DNA of 64,000 bases from GCA-2718815 sp963578105 (lineage in GTDB: Bacteria > Planctomycetota > Planctomycetia > Pirellulales > Pirellulaceae). Below are positions 45,037-54,562 of the stretch, in pieces. Where the stretch lies: NCBI GenBank assembly GCA_963578105.1, contig CAUZBP010000011.1, forward strand, positions 1 to 64,000, read 5' to 3'. A program made the position numbers and the translations under genes. The notes beneath the pieces are model-generated. The model did not search any database. It was not told the DNA's origin and worked only from the letters and a program-made list of their open reading frames with translations. The stretch's first letter is position 1. The number at the start of each line of letters is the position of its first letter.

Positions 45037-45343
45037 ACAAACGCCTTGAACGAACAAGCAGGTGATTTAGTTGGCTGGAGACGATCTCGGGTAGTTCTTG
45101 GATTCTTGTTTGAAGTTGCCATTCTTGAGATTGTTGACCAAGGTGGTAATTGACGAAGAAAACCAGACCTTGTCCTGAGACTCCGTCGGTGAATTCATCG
45201 CGATCATCCGCTTGCGTGCAACCCTGATTGACGATCCAGAACAATGTCCGCGCTAAACGTGTAAAATTGAACCCGGTCGATGGAAGGACGGTCCGGAAAT
45301 GGACATCTGAAAGGCAAATCAATGAATGCCACAAACCTGGTGA
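45037..45343. other. Convergent intergenic region, no gene supported
   Basis: About 307 bases between the class IV aminotransferase and gspF, which converge. A TTG-started minus-strand frame (45334 down to 44828) runs through it but continues antisense into the aminotransferase and has no recognisable domain. No clear terminator is seen. Confidence 0.4.
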
Positions 45344-46390
45344 CTAATTCAGAAACTCAAGAGCGTCTTGGAGGGGTTTCAAGTAACTGGAGATGACAAT
45401 CCTGAAAATCAGGAAAATGATCAGGCTTGCAACCACGATCCAGAAAGCGAAGCCGGCCAGCAGAACCAGTATGCTCAGAGCCGATTGGGCTCGTTCTTGA
45501 TACTGTCGCGACAGCAATTCCGTGGATTCGGAGAGCCGTCCAGATTCTTCGCCGTTCTCAATCACATTCAGGAACTCTGCGGGATAAATTTCCGTTTTTC
45601 GGAGAGCAACGTGAATTTGTTCTCCTTGCCGGAGTATGGAATTGACGAACGGAATCTGTCGAGTAAAAAACACGTTGCGCGTGCTCTTCTGAGATAGCTC
45701 GACCGCTCGTTGAATCTCCATTTCTGTATTGGTGGTCAATGAAAGTGTCCACGCCATTCGCGAGAGGGCCAGCATGCGGATCACCGGACCCAGAACAGGT
45801 AGTCTTGCACACGCGTATTGCACCGGGTGAATCCAGAGAGCCCCTCGAGACGCGGAGTGGACTGCAAAAACAACACCCAATGCGACAATTCCGACGAATG
45901 TAACATAGATACTGAACCCCCGTTCCCCAACCAAACCCAATCCCAGAAAATCCACTGTCTGTCCGGTCGACTCGCCAATCCAACCCATCACCAGAATGAC
46001 GATGCCTATGATGATGATCGTTCCCGCGAGTTGTAGCAGAGGCCAAGCCATCCCGGCCAGCAATGTTCGCCGCAGTTTTATCTCACCTTCATAATGTTCT
46101 GCCAGGCGCAGGAGAACCTGATCGACATTGCCGGTCTGCTCGCCCACATCGACCATTTCCTGTAAAAGATTTGGAAAATAACCGCCCGTACGAGCAATCG
46201 CGTCGGCCATACTTTCCCCGGCCAGAATCCCATCCCGAATTTCACTCAGGAGCCGACGGTGTCCTCGAGGCCCCTTGTCTGCCTCGCCACTCCAAGCGCG
46301 TCGCGCGTCGATCCCAGCCTCGAGCGAAGTGCCGAGTCGTTGGCATAGTTGTGCAAGTAGTTTAATACGAATTCTCGGGGAAACTAACAC
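45344..46390 (-). CDS. Type II secretion/type IV pilus inner-membrane protein GspF/PilC family
   Basis: A 348-residue platform protein starting at GTG 46390. It has two T2SSF domains. The first is about residues 5-105 (LAQLCQRLGTSLEAGIDARR, then LLQEMVDVGEQTGNVDQVLL). The second is about residues 205-310 (LSRMAWTLSLTTNTEMEIQR, then EFLNVIENGEESGRLSESTE). Membrane helices lie near 115-135, 155-180 and 315-340. No GspE, pilin or secretin genes adjoin it, so it is a solitary gspF-like gene. A prepilin peptidase gene begins 17 kb away at the window edge. Confidence 0.9.
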   Translation of the reverse strand: MLVSPRIRIKLLAQLCQRLGTSLEAGIDARRAWSGEADKGPRGHRRLLSEIRDGILAGESMADAIARTGGYFPNLLQEMVDVGEQTGNVDQVLLRLAEHYEGEIKLRRTLLAGMAWPLLQLAGTIIIIGIVILVMGWIGESTGQTVDFLGLGLVGERGFSIYVTFVGIVALGVVFAVHSASRGALWIHPVQYACARLPVLGPVIRMLALSRMAWTLSLTTNTEMEIQRAVELSQKSTRNVFFTRQIPFVNSILRQGEQIHVALRKTEIYPAEFLNVIENGEESGRLSESTELLSRQYQERAQSALSILVLLAGFAFWIVVASLIIFLIFRIVISSYLKPLQDALEFLN

Positions 46391-46582
46391 CTTCTGCTGA
46401 TTTTCTCCTTTGATTTCTGTCGTCTTTCACTCCGTAGCATCTAGTCTACAAATATTTTCTATACGATACCGGGCAGAAGCACCTCGACACAACTGGAGAC
46501 CCGCTGGGAAGTGGTCCTTTTGGTGCGAACGCGTTGTGATACAATGGTCCCGTGGGTCTTGTTGAAAAGTCCCCGAGCGAGA

Positions 46583-47437
46583 ATGTTGTACATGAAATCC
46601 TGGGACACCGTGACGATCGTTGGAGTAGGCCTGATCGGCGGGTCGGTCGGCTTGGCGTTGCGCAAAAGAGGACTGGCCCGAAACGTTGTGGGAGTGGGCC
46701 GAAACCAAACAAAATTGCGGAGAGCTCGACGACAGGGCGCGATCACCGTTGCAACTGAGGACTTGGAACGCGGAGTTTCTGATGCTGATGTCGTGGTGAT
46801 TTGTACCCCTGTCGAATTGATAACTTCCTTCGCCGAACGGGCGGCTCGTGCTTGTCCAGCGGGCTCGCTGGTGACAGATGCCGGTAGCACCAAAGCAAAT
46901 ATCGTTGCATCAGTTCAACCAAGATGGCCAGGCGAAGTGGGATTTGTCGGCAGCCACCCCCTGGCTGGTAGTGAAAAATCTGGCTGTGAACATGGACAGG
47001 CGAATCTGTTTGAGGACCGCGTGACCGTTGTGACTCCGACACCAAAGACTTCGGAAAAACACCTAGAAAAGGCAGTCCAGTTCTGGAACTCCTTGGGTTC
47101 GGTGGTAGTCCAAATGTCCCCACGGCAGCACGATCGAGCAATCGCCATGACCAGCCATCTTCCCCATGTGGTCGCATCAGTGTTGGCAGCCAGCGCTGGC
47201 AAGGAACACCTCTCCCTGGCGGCCTCAGGTTGGTTGGACACGACTCGCATCGCATCAGGCGACGTCGAGCTTTGGAAACAAATTCTGACTGACAATCAAC
47301 CGCAGGTACTGAAAGCGATCGACAAATTCGAGAAAACACTCCATACGTTTCGACGTGCGCTCCAGTCAGGAAGACGTCAAACCGTGGCGCGCATACTTGC
47401 AAAGGGTAAGGAAAATCGTGACTCTTTGGGAAATTGA
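46583..47437 (+). CDS. tyrA: Prephenate/arogenate dehydrogenase
   Basis: A 284-residue enzyme of tyrosine biosynthesis. The Rossmann loop is TIVGVGLIGGSVGLALRKRG, and CTPVELITSFAERA, DAGSTKANIV, GSHPLAGSEKSGCEHGQANL and AMTSHLPHVVAS are the family motifs. There is no fused chorismate mutase or ACT domain visible. Two near starts exist (46583 and 46592); the first is used. Its 3' end overlaps purL by 20 bases. Confidence 0.93.
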   Translation: MLYMKSWDTVTIVGVGLIGGSVGLALRKRGLARNVVGVGRNQTKLRRARRQGAITVATEDLERGVSDADVVVICTPVELITSFAERAARACPAGSLVTDAGSTKANIVASVQPRWPGEVGFVGSHPLAGSEKSGCEHGQANLFEDRVTVVTPTPKTSEKHLEKAVQFWNSLGSVVVQMSPRQHDRAIAMTSHLPHVVASVLAASAGKEHLSLAASGWLDTTRIASGDVELWKQILTDNQPQVLKAIDKFEKTLHTFRRALQSGRRQTVARILAKGKENRDSLGN

Positions 47438-50363
47438 TATCTATCCGGCCGAAGGGCAACCCGATCTTGCCGCAGAGCGTGTATTGGCTGGTTCCGAGGA
47501 TTTAGGAATCCATCATCGCTTCAGCTTGACTGCCGCCCGGGGTTTCTTAGTGCAGGGCGAACTGGATGCCGAGCAGGCTGAGTCCCTGGCCCGTCAATTG
47601 CTGTCAGATGAGGTGGTGGAAACAACGGTCGTCGCCCCCGTTGGCGACGAACGGTTGCAAACAGCACCTCGTGGGACTGGACGTGTAGTGCATGTTTTAC
47701 CCAAGCCGGGCGTGACGGACCCGGTGGCTGATAGCGCCCAAGCAGCCATCACGGATTTTCAGCTCAACGTCTCCGCAGTACGCACCTTCCGCAAATACTG
47801 GATCGAAAATTTAGAAGACGAGCCTCTGGAGCGACTCTGCCAGAAAATCCTCGCAAATGCTGCCATCGAACAAGTTGTCGTCGGACCACTCGATTTTAAG
47901 GAATTGAGTCTTGGATCAGATTATGTGTTTCAACTCATCACGACAAAGCTCTGTGAGCTCAACGACCAGCAACTCGTGGAACTTAGTCAGGAAACCCAAC
48001 TCTATCTTTCGCTGGCCGAAATGCAGACTATTCAAGAACACTTCCAGAAATTGAACCGTGACCCGACAGATGCCGAATTGGAGACGATTGCTCAAACCTG
48101 GAGTGAACATTGTAGTCATAAAACACTAGCCGGTCGCATCGCCTATCGAGACCCGCAGGGTGAGCGGCATTTTGAAAATATGCTCCGAGAAACTATTTTC
48201 GCCGTCACTCAAAAAATTCGCCAGCAACTCGGACCGCAAGACTGGTGTGTCAGTGTATTTGAGGACAACGCCGGTATCGTGCGATTCGATGACGAGTTCA
48301 ATGTTGTCTTCAAAGTGGAAACACACAATCATCCGTCAGCGCTCGATCCGTATGGCGGTGCGAATACGGGTCTCGGGGGAGTGATTCGGGACCCCTTGGG
48401 GACCGGACTCGGGGCAAAACCGGTTTGTAATACAGACGTCTTTTGTTTCGCTCCGCCAGATACTTCTGCCGACTCGTTGCCACCAGGCGTTCTCCATCCA
48501 CGCCGGGTCATGCAAGGTGTGGTTGCGGGAGTGCGCGACTACGGAAACCGGATGGGAATTCCCACGGTGAATGGCGCAATTTATTTTGATGAGCGATACA
48601 GCGGAAACCCCTTAGTCTATTGTGGTAATGTGGGCATTCTGCCGCGCAGCAAGTCGCACAAGGAACCACAGGCAGGTGACTGGATTGTCACCGTCGGTGG
48701 TCGAACTGGTCGTGACGGAATTCACGGCGCCACGTTCAGCTCAACCGAACTTCATAGCGAGAGTGAAACGGTCTCGGGTGGTGCGGTTCAGATTGGAAAC
48801 GCAATTACCGAGAAGATGCTTTTGGATGTGATTCTGGAGGCGCGCGACCGAGGTCTGTACAGTGCCATTACAGATTGTGGAGCCGGAGGGTTTTCAAGTG
48901 CAGTGGGTGAAATGGCGGAAGAAATCGGAGCGGAAGTCTGGCTGGAAAAGGCACCGCTCAAGTACGAAGGTCTCTCCTACACCGAGATCTGGATCAGCGA
49001 GGCTCAAGAGCGGATGGTTCTTTCCGTACCACCCGCCAATTGGGAAGAATTCCAAAGGTTATGTCAATCTGAAGGTGTTGAAGCAACCATCATCGGAAAA
49101 TTCGTGCCAACAGGTCGTCTGCAGTTAAAGTATAATGCGGTCGAAGTTGCTGACCTGTCGATGACATTCCTGCATCAAGGCCGTCCACCAGTTGTCCGCG
49201 AAGCAATCTACCAACCACCGTCCATACCGCGCCTGCAACTTCCCTCTCAGATCAATTACGTCGAAAGTCTCCGGAACATTCTGAGTTCCTTAAATGTAGC
49301 CAGTAAACATTGGGTCATCCGTCAATACGACCATGAAGTCCAAGGGGGCAGCGTTATCAAGCCCTTGGTGGGAGTCGAAAATGATGGCCCCAGTGATGCT
49401 GCCGTCGTGCGACCAGTCCTCTCGTCTCGACGTGGTTTGGTGATCGGTTGCGGAATGAATCCGCGCTATGGTGATTTGGATACTTACCACATGGCAGCAA
49501 GTGCTATTGACGAAGCCATGCGAAATTGTGTGGCCGTAGGTGCCGACCCGGAGCAAATCGCGCTGCTGGACAACTTTTGCTGGGGTAACACTGAAAGGCC
49601 GGAAACGCTCGGTTCGTTGGTACGTTCTGCCATCGCCTGCTATGACGTAGCCCTGGGTCTTGGTACTCCATTTATCAGTGGAAAGGATAGCTTAAACAAC
49701 GAATTCAGCTACCTCGACGAACATGGAAGCAGGCAGACCATTTCGATTCCTCCCACCCTCCTGATCAGTGCCATGGGACAGGTCGCAGATGTCCTCAACT
49801 GCGTGACGATGGATCTTAAAGAAAGTGGCAATCTGTTGTATCAGGTAGGAGCCACCAAGCAAGAGTTGGGTGGTTCGCACTTTAGTATGATTCATAATCT
49901 GACGGGAGGGGCTGTTCCCCGCGTCGATGTCCCACAGGCAAAACGCACCTTCGCCGCTCTCCATCAGGCCATTCAAAACAATCTTGTTCGAGCGTGTCAC
50001 GATATGAGCGAAGGCGGACTTGCCGTCGCTGCAGCCGAGATGTGCTTTGCCGGCGGTTTGGGTGCCGAACTGTATTTAAATCAGGTGCCTTCGGAACTGA
50101 GTCATGAAGAGATACTGCAGCGGAATGTTTTCTTGCTTTTCTCGGAGTCCAATTCGAGATTTTTGTGCGAAGTTCCCGGCAACAAGGAAAAAGAGTTCAA
50201 GCAAGCCTTGGAAGGTGTGCCCTGTGAAAAAATCGGTACGGTCCAAAATACGGCCGAACTAAACATTCAAATTGAATCCGATGGAAAACAACCCGCACAG
50301 ACCATTGCACACGTGAAAATCGACTCGCTTAAAAAATCTTGGCTGACACCTTTAGATTGGTAG
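47418..50363 (+). CDS. purL: Phosphoribosylformylglycinamidine synthase PurL with fused PurS-like N-terminus
   Basis: A 981-residue enzyme of purine synthesis. The GTG at 47418 follows an AAGGGTAAGGA site and overlaps tyrA; a start further upstream would add 21 residues. The first ~160 residues look like two PurS-like units: about 1-75 (starting MTLWEIDIYP) and about 89-158 (VVHVLPKPGVTDPVADSAQA, then VRTFRKYWIE). The synthase core follows, with TWSEHCSHKTLAGRI, KVETHNHPSALDPYGGANTG, DCGAGGFSSAVGEMA and GTPFISGKDSLNNE. The glutaminase is separate (purQ next). Bacteria with small PurL normally encode PurS as its own gene; here it is joined. Confidence 0.95.
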   Translation: MTLWEIDIYPAEGQPDLAAERVLAGSEDLGIHHRFSLTAARGFLVQGELDAEQAESLARQLLSDEVVETTVVAPVGDERLQTAPRGTGRVVHVLPKPGVTDPVADSAQAAITDFQLNVSAVRTFRKYWIENLEDEPLERLCQKILANAAIEQVVVGPLDFKELSLGSDYVFQLITTKLCELNDQQLVELSQETQLYLSLAEMQTIQEHFQKLNRDPTDAELETIAQTWSEHCSHKTLAGRIAYRDPQGERHFENMLRETIFAVTQKIRQQLGPQDWCVSVFEDNAGIVRFDDEFNVVFKVETHNHPSALDPYGGANTGLGGVIRDPLGTGLGAKPVCNTDVFCFAPPDTSADSLPPGVLHPRRVMQGVVAGVRDYGNRMGIPTVNGAIYFDERYSGNPLVYCGNVGILPRSKSHKEPQAGDWIVTVGGRTGRDGIHGATFSSTELHSESETVSGGAVQIGNAITEKMLLDVILEARDRGLYSAITDCGAGGFSSAVGEMAEEIGAEVWLEKAPLKYEGLSYTEIWISEAQERMVLSVPPANWEEFQRLCQSEGVEATIIGKFVPTGRLQLKYNAVEVADLSMTFLHQGRPPVVREAIYQPPSIPRLQLPSQINYVESLRNILSSLNVASKHWVIRQYDHEVQGGSVIKPLVGVENDGPSDAAVVRPVLSSRRGLVIGCGMNPRYGDLDTYHMAASAIDEAMRNCVAVGADPEQIALLDNFCWGNTERPETLGSLVRSAIACYDVALGLGTPFISGKDSLNNEFSYLDEHGSRQTISIPPTLLISAMGQVADVLNCVTMDLKESGNLLYQVGATKQELGGSHFSMIHNLTGGAVPRVDVPQAKRTFAALHQAIQNNLVRACHDMSEGGLAVAAAEMCFAGGLGAELYLNQVPSELSHEEILQRNVFLLFSESNSRFLCEVPGNKEKEFKQALEGVPCEKIGTVQNTAELNIQIESDGKQPAQTIAHVKIDSLKKSWLTPLDW

Positions 50364-50370
50364 GGTAGAG

Positions 50371-51138
50371 ATGCCGTCAGTAACCGTCTTGATCCTGAGA
50401 GCGCCAGGTACCAACTGCGACCGTGAAACAGCGTTCGCTTTCGAACAGGCCGGTGCTCAGGTGAAATTTGTGCACGTAAACCGTTTGTTGGAGAATCCTG
50501 GCCAGCTCCCGGAATTTCAAATTCTTTGTTTCCCAGGTGGTTTTAGCTACGGAGATGATATCTCGGCAGGGCGTATTCTTGCCTGCCAGATCAGGAATCA
50601 TCTCGCCGAGGTCCTCCATGAGTTTCGTGAAGCCGGAAACTTGATCTTAGGCATCTGCAATGGGTTTCAAGTGCTTATCAAGTCCGGAATTCTGTTAGAC
50701 GATGCGGCGGCAACTCTTACCTGGAACGACTCCGGAAAATTCGAGGATCGTTGGGTCCACTTAAAGTCTGTTCAGAACTCAAATGTATTCCTGAATGGTG
50801 TGGATAAATTCTATCTCCCAATTGCACACGCAGAAGGAAAATTTGTCGTTCATGACACAGATACCCTGGGGACTTTAGACCAGAATTGCCAACTGGTTCT
50901 GCGATATGCGGACACGGAAGGGCGCTACAATGGAGTGATTGAATATCCACAGAACCCAAACGGATCGGTGGCCAATGTGGCCGGAGTTTCCGACGAGTCA
51001 GGGCGCATCCTGGGTATGATGCCTCACCCGGAACGCCACATTGACCCGACACACCATCCTCAATGGACACGTCGTGAAAAACAGGTCGAAGGAGACGGCC
51101 TGCGGCTATTTCGCAATGCCGTGGGCTACTTTGAATGA
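50371..51138 (+). CDS. purQ: Phosphoribosylformylglycinamidine synthase glutaminase subunit
   Basis: A 255-residue class I glutaminase that supplies ammonia to PurL. It begins PSVTVLILRAPGTNCDRETA, has the elbow nucleophile Cys in LGICNGFQVLIKSG, the oxyanion region FPGGFSYGDDISAGRI, and the C-terminal catalytic His/Glu in MMPHPERHIDP. It lies 7 bases after purL, so the two are co-transcribed and form one complex with the fused PurS part of PurL. Confidence 0.97.
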   Translation: MPSVTVLILRAPGTNCDRETAFAFEQAGAQVKFVHVNRLLENPGQLPEFQILCFPGGFSYGDDISAGRILACQIRNHLAEVLHEFREAGNLILGICNGFQVLIKSGILLDDAAATLTWNDSGKFEDRWVHLKSVQNSNVFLNGVDKFYLPIAHAEGKFVVHDTDTLGTLDQNCQLVLRYADTEGRYNGVIEYPQNPNGSVANVAGVSDESGRILGMMPHPERHIDPTHHPQWTRREKQVEGDGLRLFRNAVGYFE

Positions 51139-51327
51139 ATAAGCCCAAAGATTCTTCGCCCTTCAAGCAAACATTGCCTGGGCCTTCCTGCACAACGCCC
51201 CGAGAACCCGTTGGCACAACCTGGATGACTGATTTGTCCGCTGATCGGATCTTGACAGGTCGATAGGATTTACGTCTTGGTGGATCGTCACAGCAAACAG
51301 CGTTCGGGAGTCGCTGATTGTTTTCTG

Positions 51328-52059
51328 TTAACGTTGATCAATGTCAGCCTTCACGCCAAAAAACATCATGTGCTGCCAAGGCAAACCGTCATACTCGCGA
51401 ACCAACTGAAAACCGTTGTGTTTCAACTCTTTAGACACCTGTCGTTTGCTCATCTTGTGCAACGGTTTAATGGGAACATCCGGATCTTCTTCACGGTATT
51501 CCACCAGCACCACCACCCCGTTCGGAGCCAATGACTCGCGCATGGCTCGCAACATCCGTTCCGGGTACGAGAATTCATGGTATACATCGACACAAAGAAT
51601 CACATCGATGCTTTTCGAGGGCAGGCGAGGATCAGCCACGGTACCCAGGACTGGGTGAATCGTATCGATTTCTGCTTTGGCGGCGCGGGCCCGCAATAGA
51701 GTCAACATCTCCGGTTGTATGTCGACGGCCAATACCTGACCCTTCTGGCCCACAAGCTTTGCTAAACGCAGGGAATAATAGCCGTTCCCGCAACCCATGT
51801 CACAAACTTTCATACCTGATTGAACGCCCAGGTGTTTCAGCATCCGTATACAGTTTTCTTCCTGTTGTCTTTCCGGACGAATTAGCCAGGGTGCTCCGTG
51901 GTAGGACATCGTTTGTGCAATTTCTCTGCCCAGATAATGAGTTCGTGGCGGAGGTAGTTTCTCTTCGGTGTGCAGGGGACTGACTGTCAACAGCACCGCC
52001 ACCCAGGCCAAATGAAAAGGGAAAGAGCGTTTTACAATAATTGGCAATTTACAACTCAT
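51328..52059 (-). CDS. Exported SAM-dependent methyltransferase
   Basis: A 243-residue protein. The ATG at 52059 begins a signal peptide (about residues 12-28, SFPFHLAWVAVLLTVSP). A class I methyltransferase fold follows: SAM loop CDMGCGNGYYSLRLA, acidic AVDIQPEM, then KSIDVILCVDVYHEF and LAPNGVVVLVEYREEDP. A charged EEDPDVPIKPLHKMS tail closes it. SAM-dependent enzymes are normally cytosolic, so an exported one is unusual. Substrate unknown. Confidence 0.85.
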   Translation of the reverse strand: MSCKLPIIVKRSFPFHLAWVAVLLTVSPLHTEEKLPPPRTHYLGREIAQTMSYHGAPWLIRPERQQEENCIRMLKHLGVQSGMKVCDMGCGNGYYSLRLAKLVGQKGQVLAVDIQPEMLTLLRARAAKAEIDTIHPVLGTVADPRLPSKSIDVILCVDVYHEFSYPERMLRAMRESLAPNGVVVLVEYREEDPDVPIKPLHKMSKRQVSKELKHNGFQLVREYDGLPWQHMMFFGVKADIDQR

Positions 52060-52575
52060 GGCGCCAAAATCTCTTCCCGGGTGATAAGAACGCCCGCTTT
52101 TCCGTTCCGAAAATCTCTCCACAGCAGGCAACACACCAGCCGAATGCCTTCGACGGTTTGCACAAGGTTGCAATGACAACCGAGCATCACAACATACCGC
52201 CAGACGTTGCAATCCACCTGCCTATTATTCTCGAAATGGCTACCAACCCGCAAGGTACACGATCCATGAGCCAGCCAGGAAGTGCCATGCATTGCTAGCG
52301 GTGAGCTGTTTGGTGACGTTTTGAATAGACACTAAATTAAAATTTCCTCGGCTCATTCGAAGGTCCTGCTGACCGGGACTCGTAAAACGTCGAACCCGTT
52401 GCTGTGACCTGGCCCGGGCTGATCAGGCGACCACTCAAAACCTGCCGGAAAACGAGTTTGCGTTTTGCGCACGCTGCCCATCTGTACGGACCCGGGAGCC
52501 AACTTGCCAGAAGGTGTCACCGGTCTGGCTACACCTTCAGGAAAGGAGAGTTGGTTACTTCCGGGGCATTTACCG
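52060..52575. other. Intergenic region, no gene seen
   Basis: About 516 bases upstream of the methyltransferase and downstream of the small lipoprotein gene. Frames up to ~140 codons exist on the plus strand but overlap the lipoprotein gene and look like its shadow. Nothing recognisable is present. Confidence 0.4.
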
Positions 52576-52806
52576 TTAATTCACCGGGGTGGGCAACAGG
52601 TCTTCTTCACCTTCCGGTTCTGGCGTGGAAACGGACACCGTTGGAACGCCAACCAGGGAGCCCAGGCGAGCGTTTTCTGACTCACCGTCACAACAGCCAC
52701 CTCCATAGACAGGATAGTCAGGATCGTACGGGGCTTGGCAGATGGCACACCCCAGGAAGAGGCAACACACACCTGTCAAGGCAAACGAGTAAAGGGCACG
52801 GAACAT
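52576..52806 (-). CDS. Small Cys-rich lipoprotein
   Basis: A 76-residue protein. ATG 52806 has a strong AAAAGGA site. The signal peptide MFRALYSFALTGVCCLFLGC ends in a lipobox, and the mature part begins AICQAPYDPDYPVYGGGCCD, then an acidic Pro/Glu-rich tail. Similar small lipoproteins with a CQAPYDPDY-like motif are frequent in planctomycetes as I recall them. Function unknown. Confidence 0.8.
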   Translation of the reverse strand: MFRALYSFALTGVCCLFLGCAICQAPYDPDYPVYGGGCCDGESENARLGSLVGVPTVSVSTPEPEGEEDLLPTPVN

Positions 52807-53065
52807 GGATGTCCTTTTAGTTGAAGGTTCACAACGCGAATGGTCAAAATGACGAAGGTTACACAAATTTCAAACGAAACCTGCTCTCTCTTCCGCCAGA
52901 AAAAGAATCGGTTTCATAAAAGAGGAACTTGAGTGAGCCTTCGCGGGTAATAGGGACGACTGCTAGCGACGCATGCGCGTTTCGAATCCCACGGAAGAAG
53001 GCTGCTGGCCTAAGCCGTCATGACACGACTGAAGAAGTCAACACCCCCTCATCAGTGCTGGACTT

Positions 53066-53767
53066 TCAGGACAGAAGTGACGCGATCCGTTGTGAATCAA
53101 TGTCATCAGGTCCAAGCACCTCGAAGATTTCCTGTATTCGTTCCCAATCGTCGTCGTCAGTGAAATGCAAATCGTCGCGGTCTAATTCCGGGGGAACCGG
53201 AATCAAACGCAGACAAAATGTTTCGGGATGTGAACAAACATATTGCGTCGCATTCCGGCGAATCTTCGGGTCGACAATCTTTTCATCCATTTTCATCAGC
53301 GTCTGAGCGAGACACCAATCAGTGAAGACACCCAAACGCGAGTGCAGAATGGGACGACCGTCTCCAAAACAATACCCAATGTAATCACATGCTACATTTT
53401 CTTCAGCGACGACAATCAGACGATCAATCAAGACTGGGTCGACAAATGGGTTGTCCACCGAAACACGGATCACGCCTCGCGCAGGATACTTTTTCAATGC
53501 GCAACATACCTGTTTTAAACGATCATTTTCATCGACGATGAGCAATGACACGTCCGGGGGGAGTTGCTGGACATCACAAAGAACAGCATCCTGTCGGCTC
53601 ACGACTACTACAATTTGATCGGCTCGTTGTACGTCCATGACGCGCCGAACCATCCATTCAAGCAAGGTGTGGCCGGCAAATCGCCGTTCGGCGGGTGGTG
53701 CCATGACAGAGTTGCCCAAGCCGGCCTGGTGCAAAGGAATCTGAATAAGGCAGATCGTGTTGTCCAT
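53066..53767 (-). CDS. Nucleotidyltransferase of the CMP-sugar cytidylyltransferase type
   Basis: A 233-residue protein starting MDNTICLIQIPLHQAGLGNS. After an altered start of the fold come HTLLEWMVRRVMDVQRADQI, VSRQDAVLCDVQQLPPDVSL, IRVSVDNPFVDPVLIDRLI (the conserved dNPF region) and DYIGYCFGDGRP. This resembles the SpsF/KDO-cytidylyltransferase-like family. The N-terminal nucleotide loop (usually QARxxSxRLPGK) is much altered here, so activity is uncertain. It would act in surface polysaccharide synthesis if active. Confidence 0.77.
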   Translation of the reverse strand: MDNTICLIQIPLHQAGLGNSVMAPPAERRFAGHTLLEWMVRRVMDVQRADQIVVVVSRQDAVLCDVQQLPPDVSLLIVDENDRLKQVCCALKKYPARGVIRVSVDNPFVDPVLIDRLIVVAEENVACDYIGYCFGDGRPILHSRLGVFTDWCLAQTLMKMDEKIVDPKIRRNATQYVCSHPETFCLRLIPVPPELDRDDLHFTDDDDWERIQEIFEVLGPDDIDSQRIASLLS

Positions 53768-53887
53768 CCGTGCAGCAAACCTTGTGTTGGCAATCCCTGG
53801 CACAGCCCTTCACACGCTTTTTTGAGTCTAGCACTCTCTAACTTTCAGCGTCAATAGAATCTCGACCTGGAATTCGGCTCGTTGGAC

Positions 53888-54562
53888 CTAAAAGCCTGAC
53901 CGTGAGATCCCGAGGGCTTGATAGATGCGATCGTCTTTCAAATCATCGACAACCAACGCTGCATTTGAAAAGTCCTGTTGAAAGCTGTGCTGAGCCGGAA
54001 CTGCCACTGTGAAAGCTCCTGCTTGAATGCCTGCCTGGCATCCGTTGTAACTGTCTTCGAGCACCAGAACACGCTCGGCAGGACAACCCAACCGGCGTAT
54101 AGCTTCAAGATAAATTTCCGGGTCCGGTTTACCCTGTGAAATATTTTCGGCGCCAAGAAGGAATTCAAACCTGGACTCCAAATCAAACCGTGACAACAGG
54201 TCCCGCACGGTGGCTCGTCGACTACTCGTTGCAATTGCCTTGGGAATCGAAGCTGTCTCGAGACGATCGAGCAATTCAAACAAACCAGACATCGGTTGCA
54301 AACGGGATTCCACCAGCTCTTGAAAAATGAGTTTCGTTTCCATTTGCAACTGTTCGACGGTCTCCTCCAATCCACAGCATTGAATCATGATCGTAAGCGC
54401 TTCGTGATCCGTACGCCCCATCATGGCATCCACTAGCTCCTCGGTCTGTTGCTGTCCTCGTCGCCGCAAAATTTCACGTCCGACTTCGGTGTACAACTCT
54501 TCGGTGTTGAACATCAGTCCATCGAAATCAAAGACGACAGCTGTGCAAAATGAGGGAGGCAT
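53888..54562 (-). CDS. HAD-IA phosphatase (beta-phosphoglucomutase-like)
   Basis: A 224-residue HAD protein. Motif I is VFDFDGLMFNTEELY (DxD present), motif II TSSRRATVRDLL, motif III GKPDPEIYLEAIRRLG and motif IV LVLEDSYNGCQAGIQAG. A four-helix cap follows motif I. The ATG at 54562 is preferred; a GTG at 54598 would add 12 residues. Sugar phosphate is the likely substrate class. Confidence 0.9.
   Translation of the reverse strand: MPPSFCTAVVFDFDGLMFNTEELYTEVGREILRRRGQQQTEELVDAMMGRTDHEALTIMIQCCGLEETVEQLQMETKLIFQELVESRLQPMSGLFELLDRLETASIPKAIATSSRRATVRDLLSRFDLESRFEFLLGAENISQGKPDPEIYLEAIRRLGCPAERVLVLEDSYNGCQAGIQAGAFTVAVPAQHSFQQDFSNAALVVDDLKDDRIYQALGISRSGF

Noticed and set aside
44828..45334. 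Minus-strand frame of 168 codons after gspF
   Set aside because: Most of it runs antisense through the aminotransferase gene, and it starts at TTG with no domain visible.
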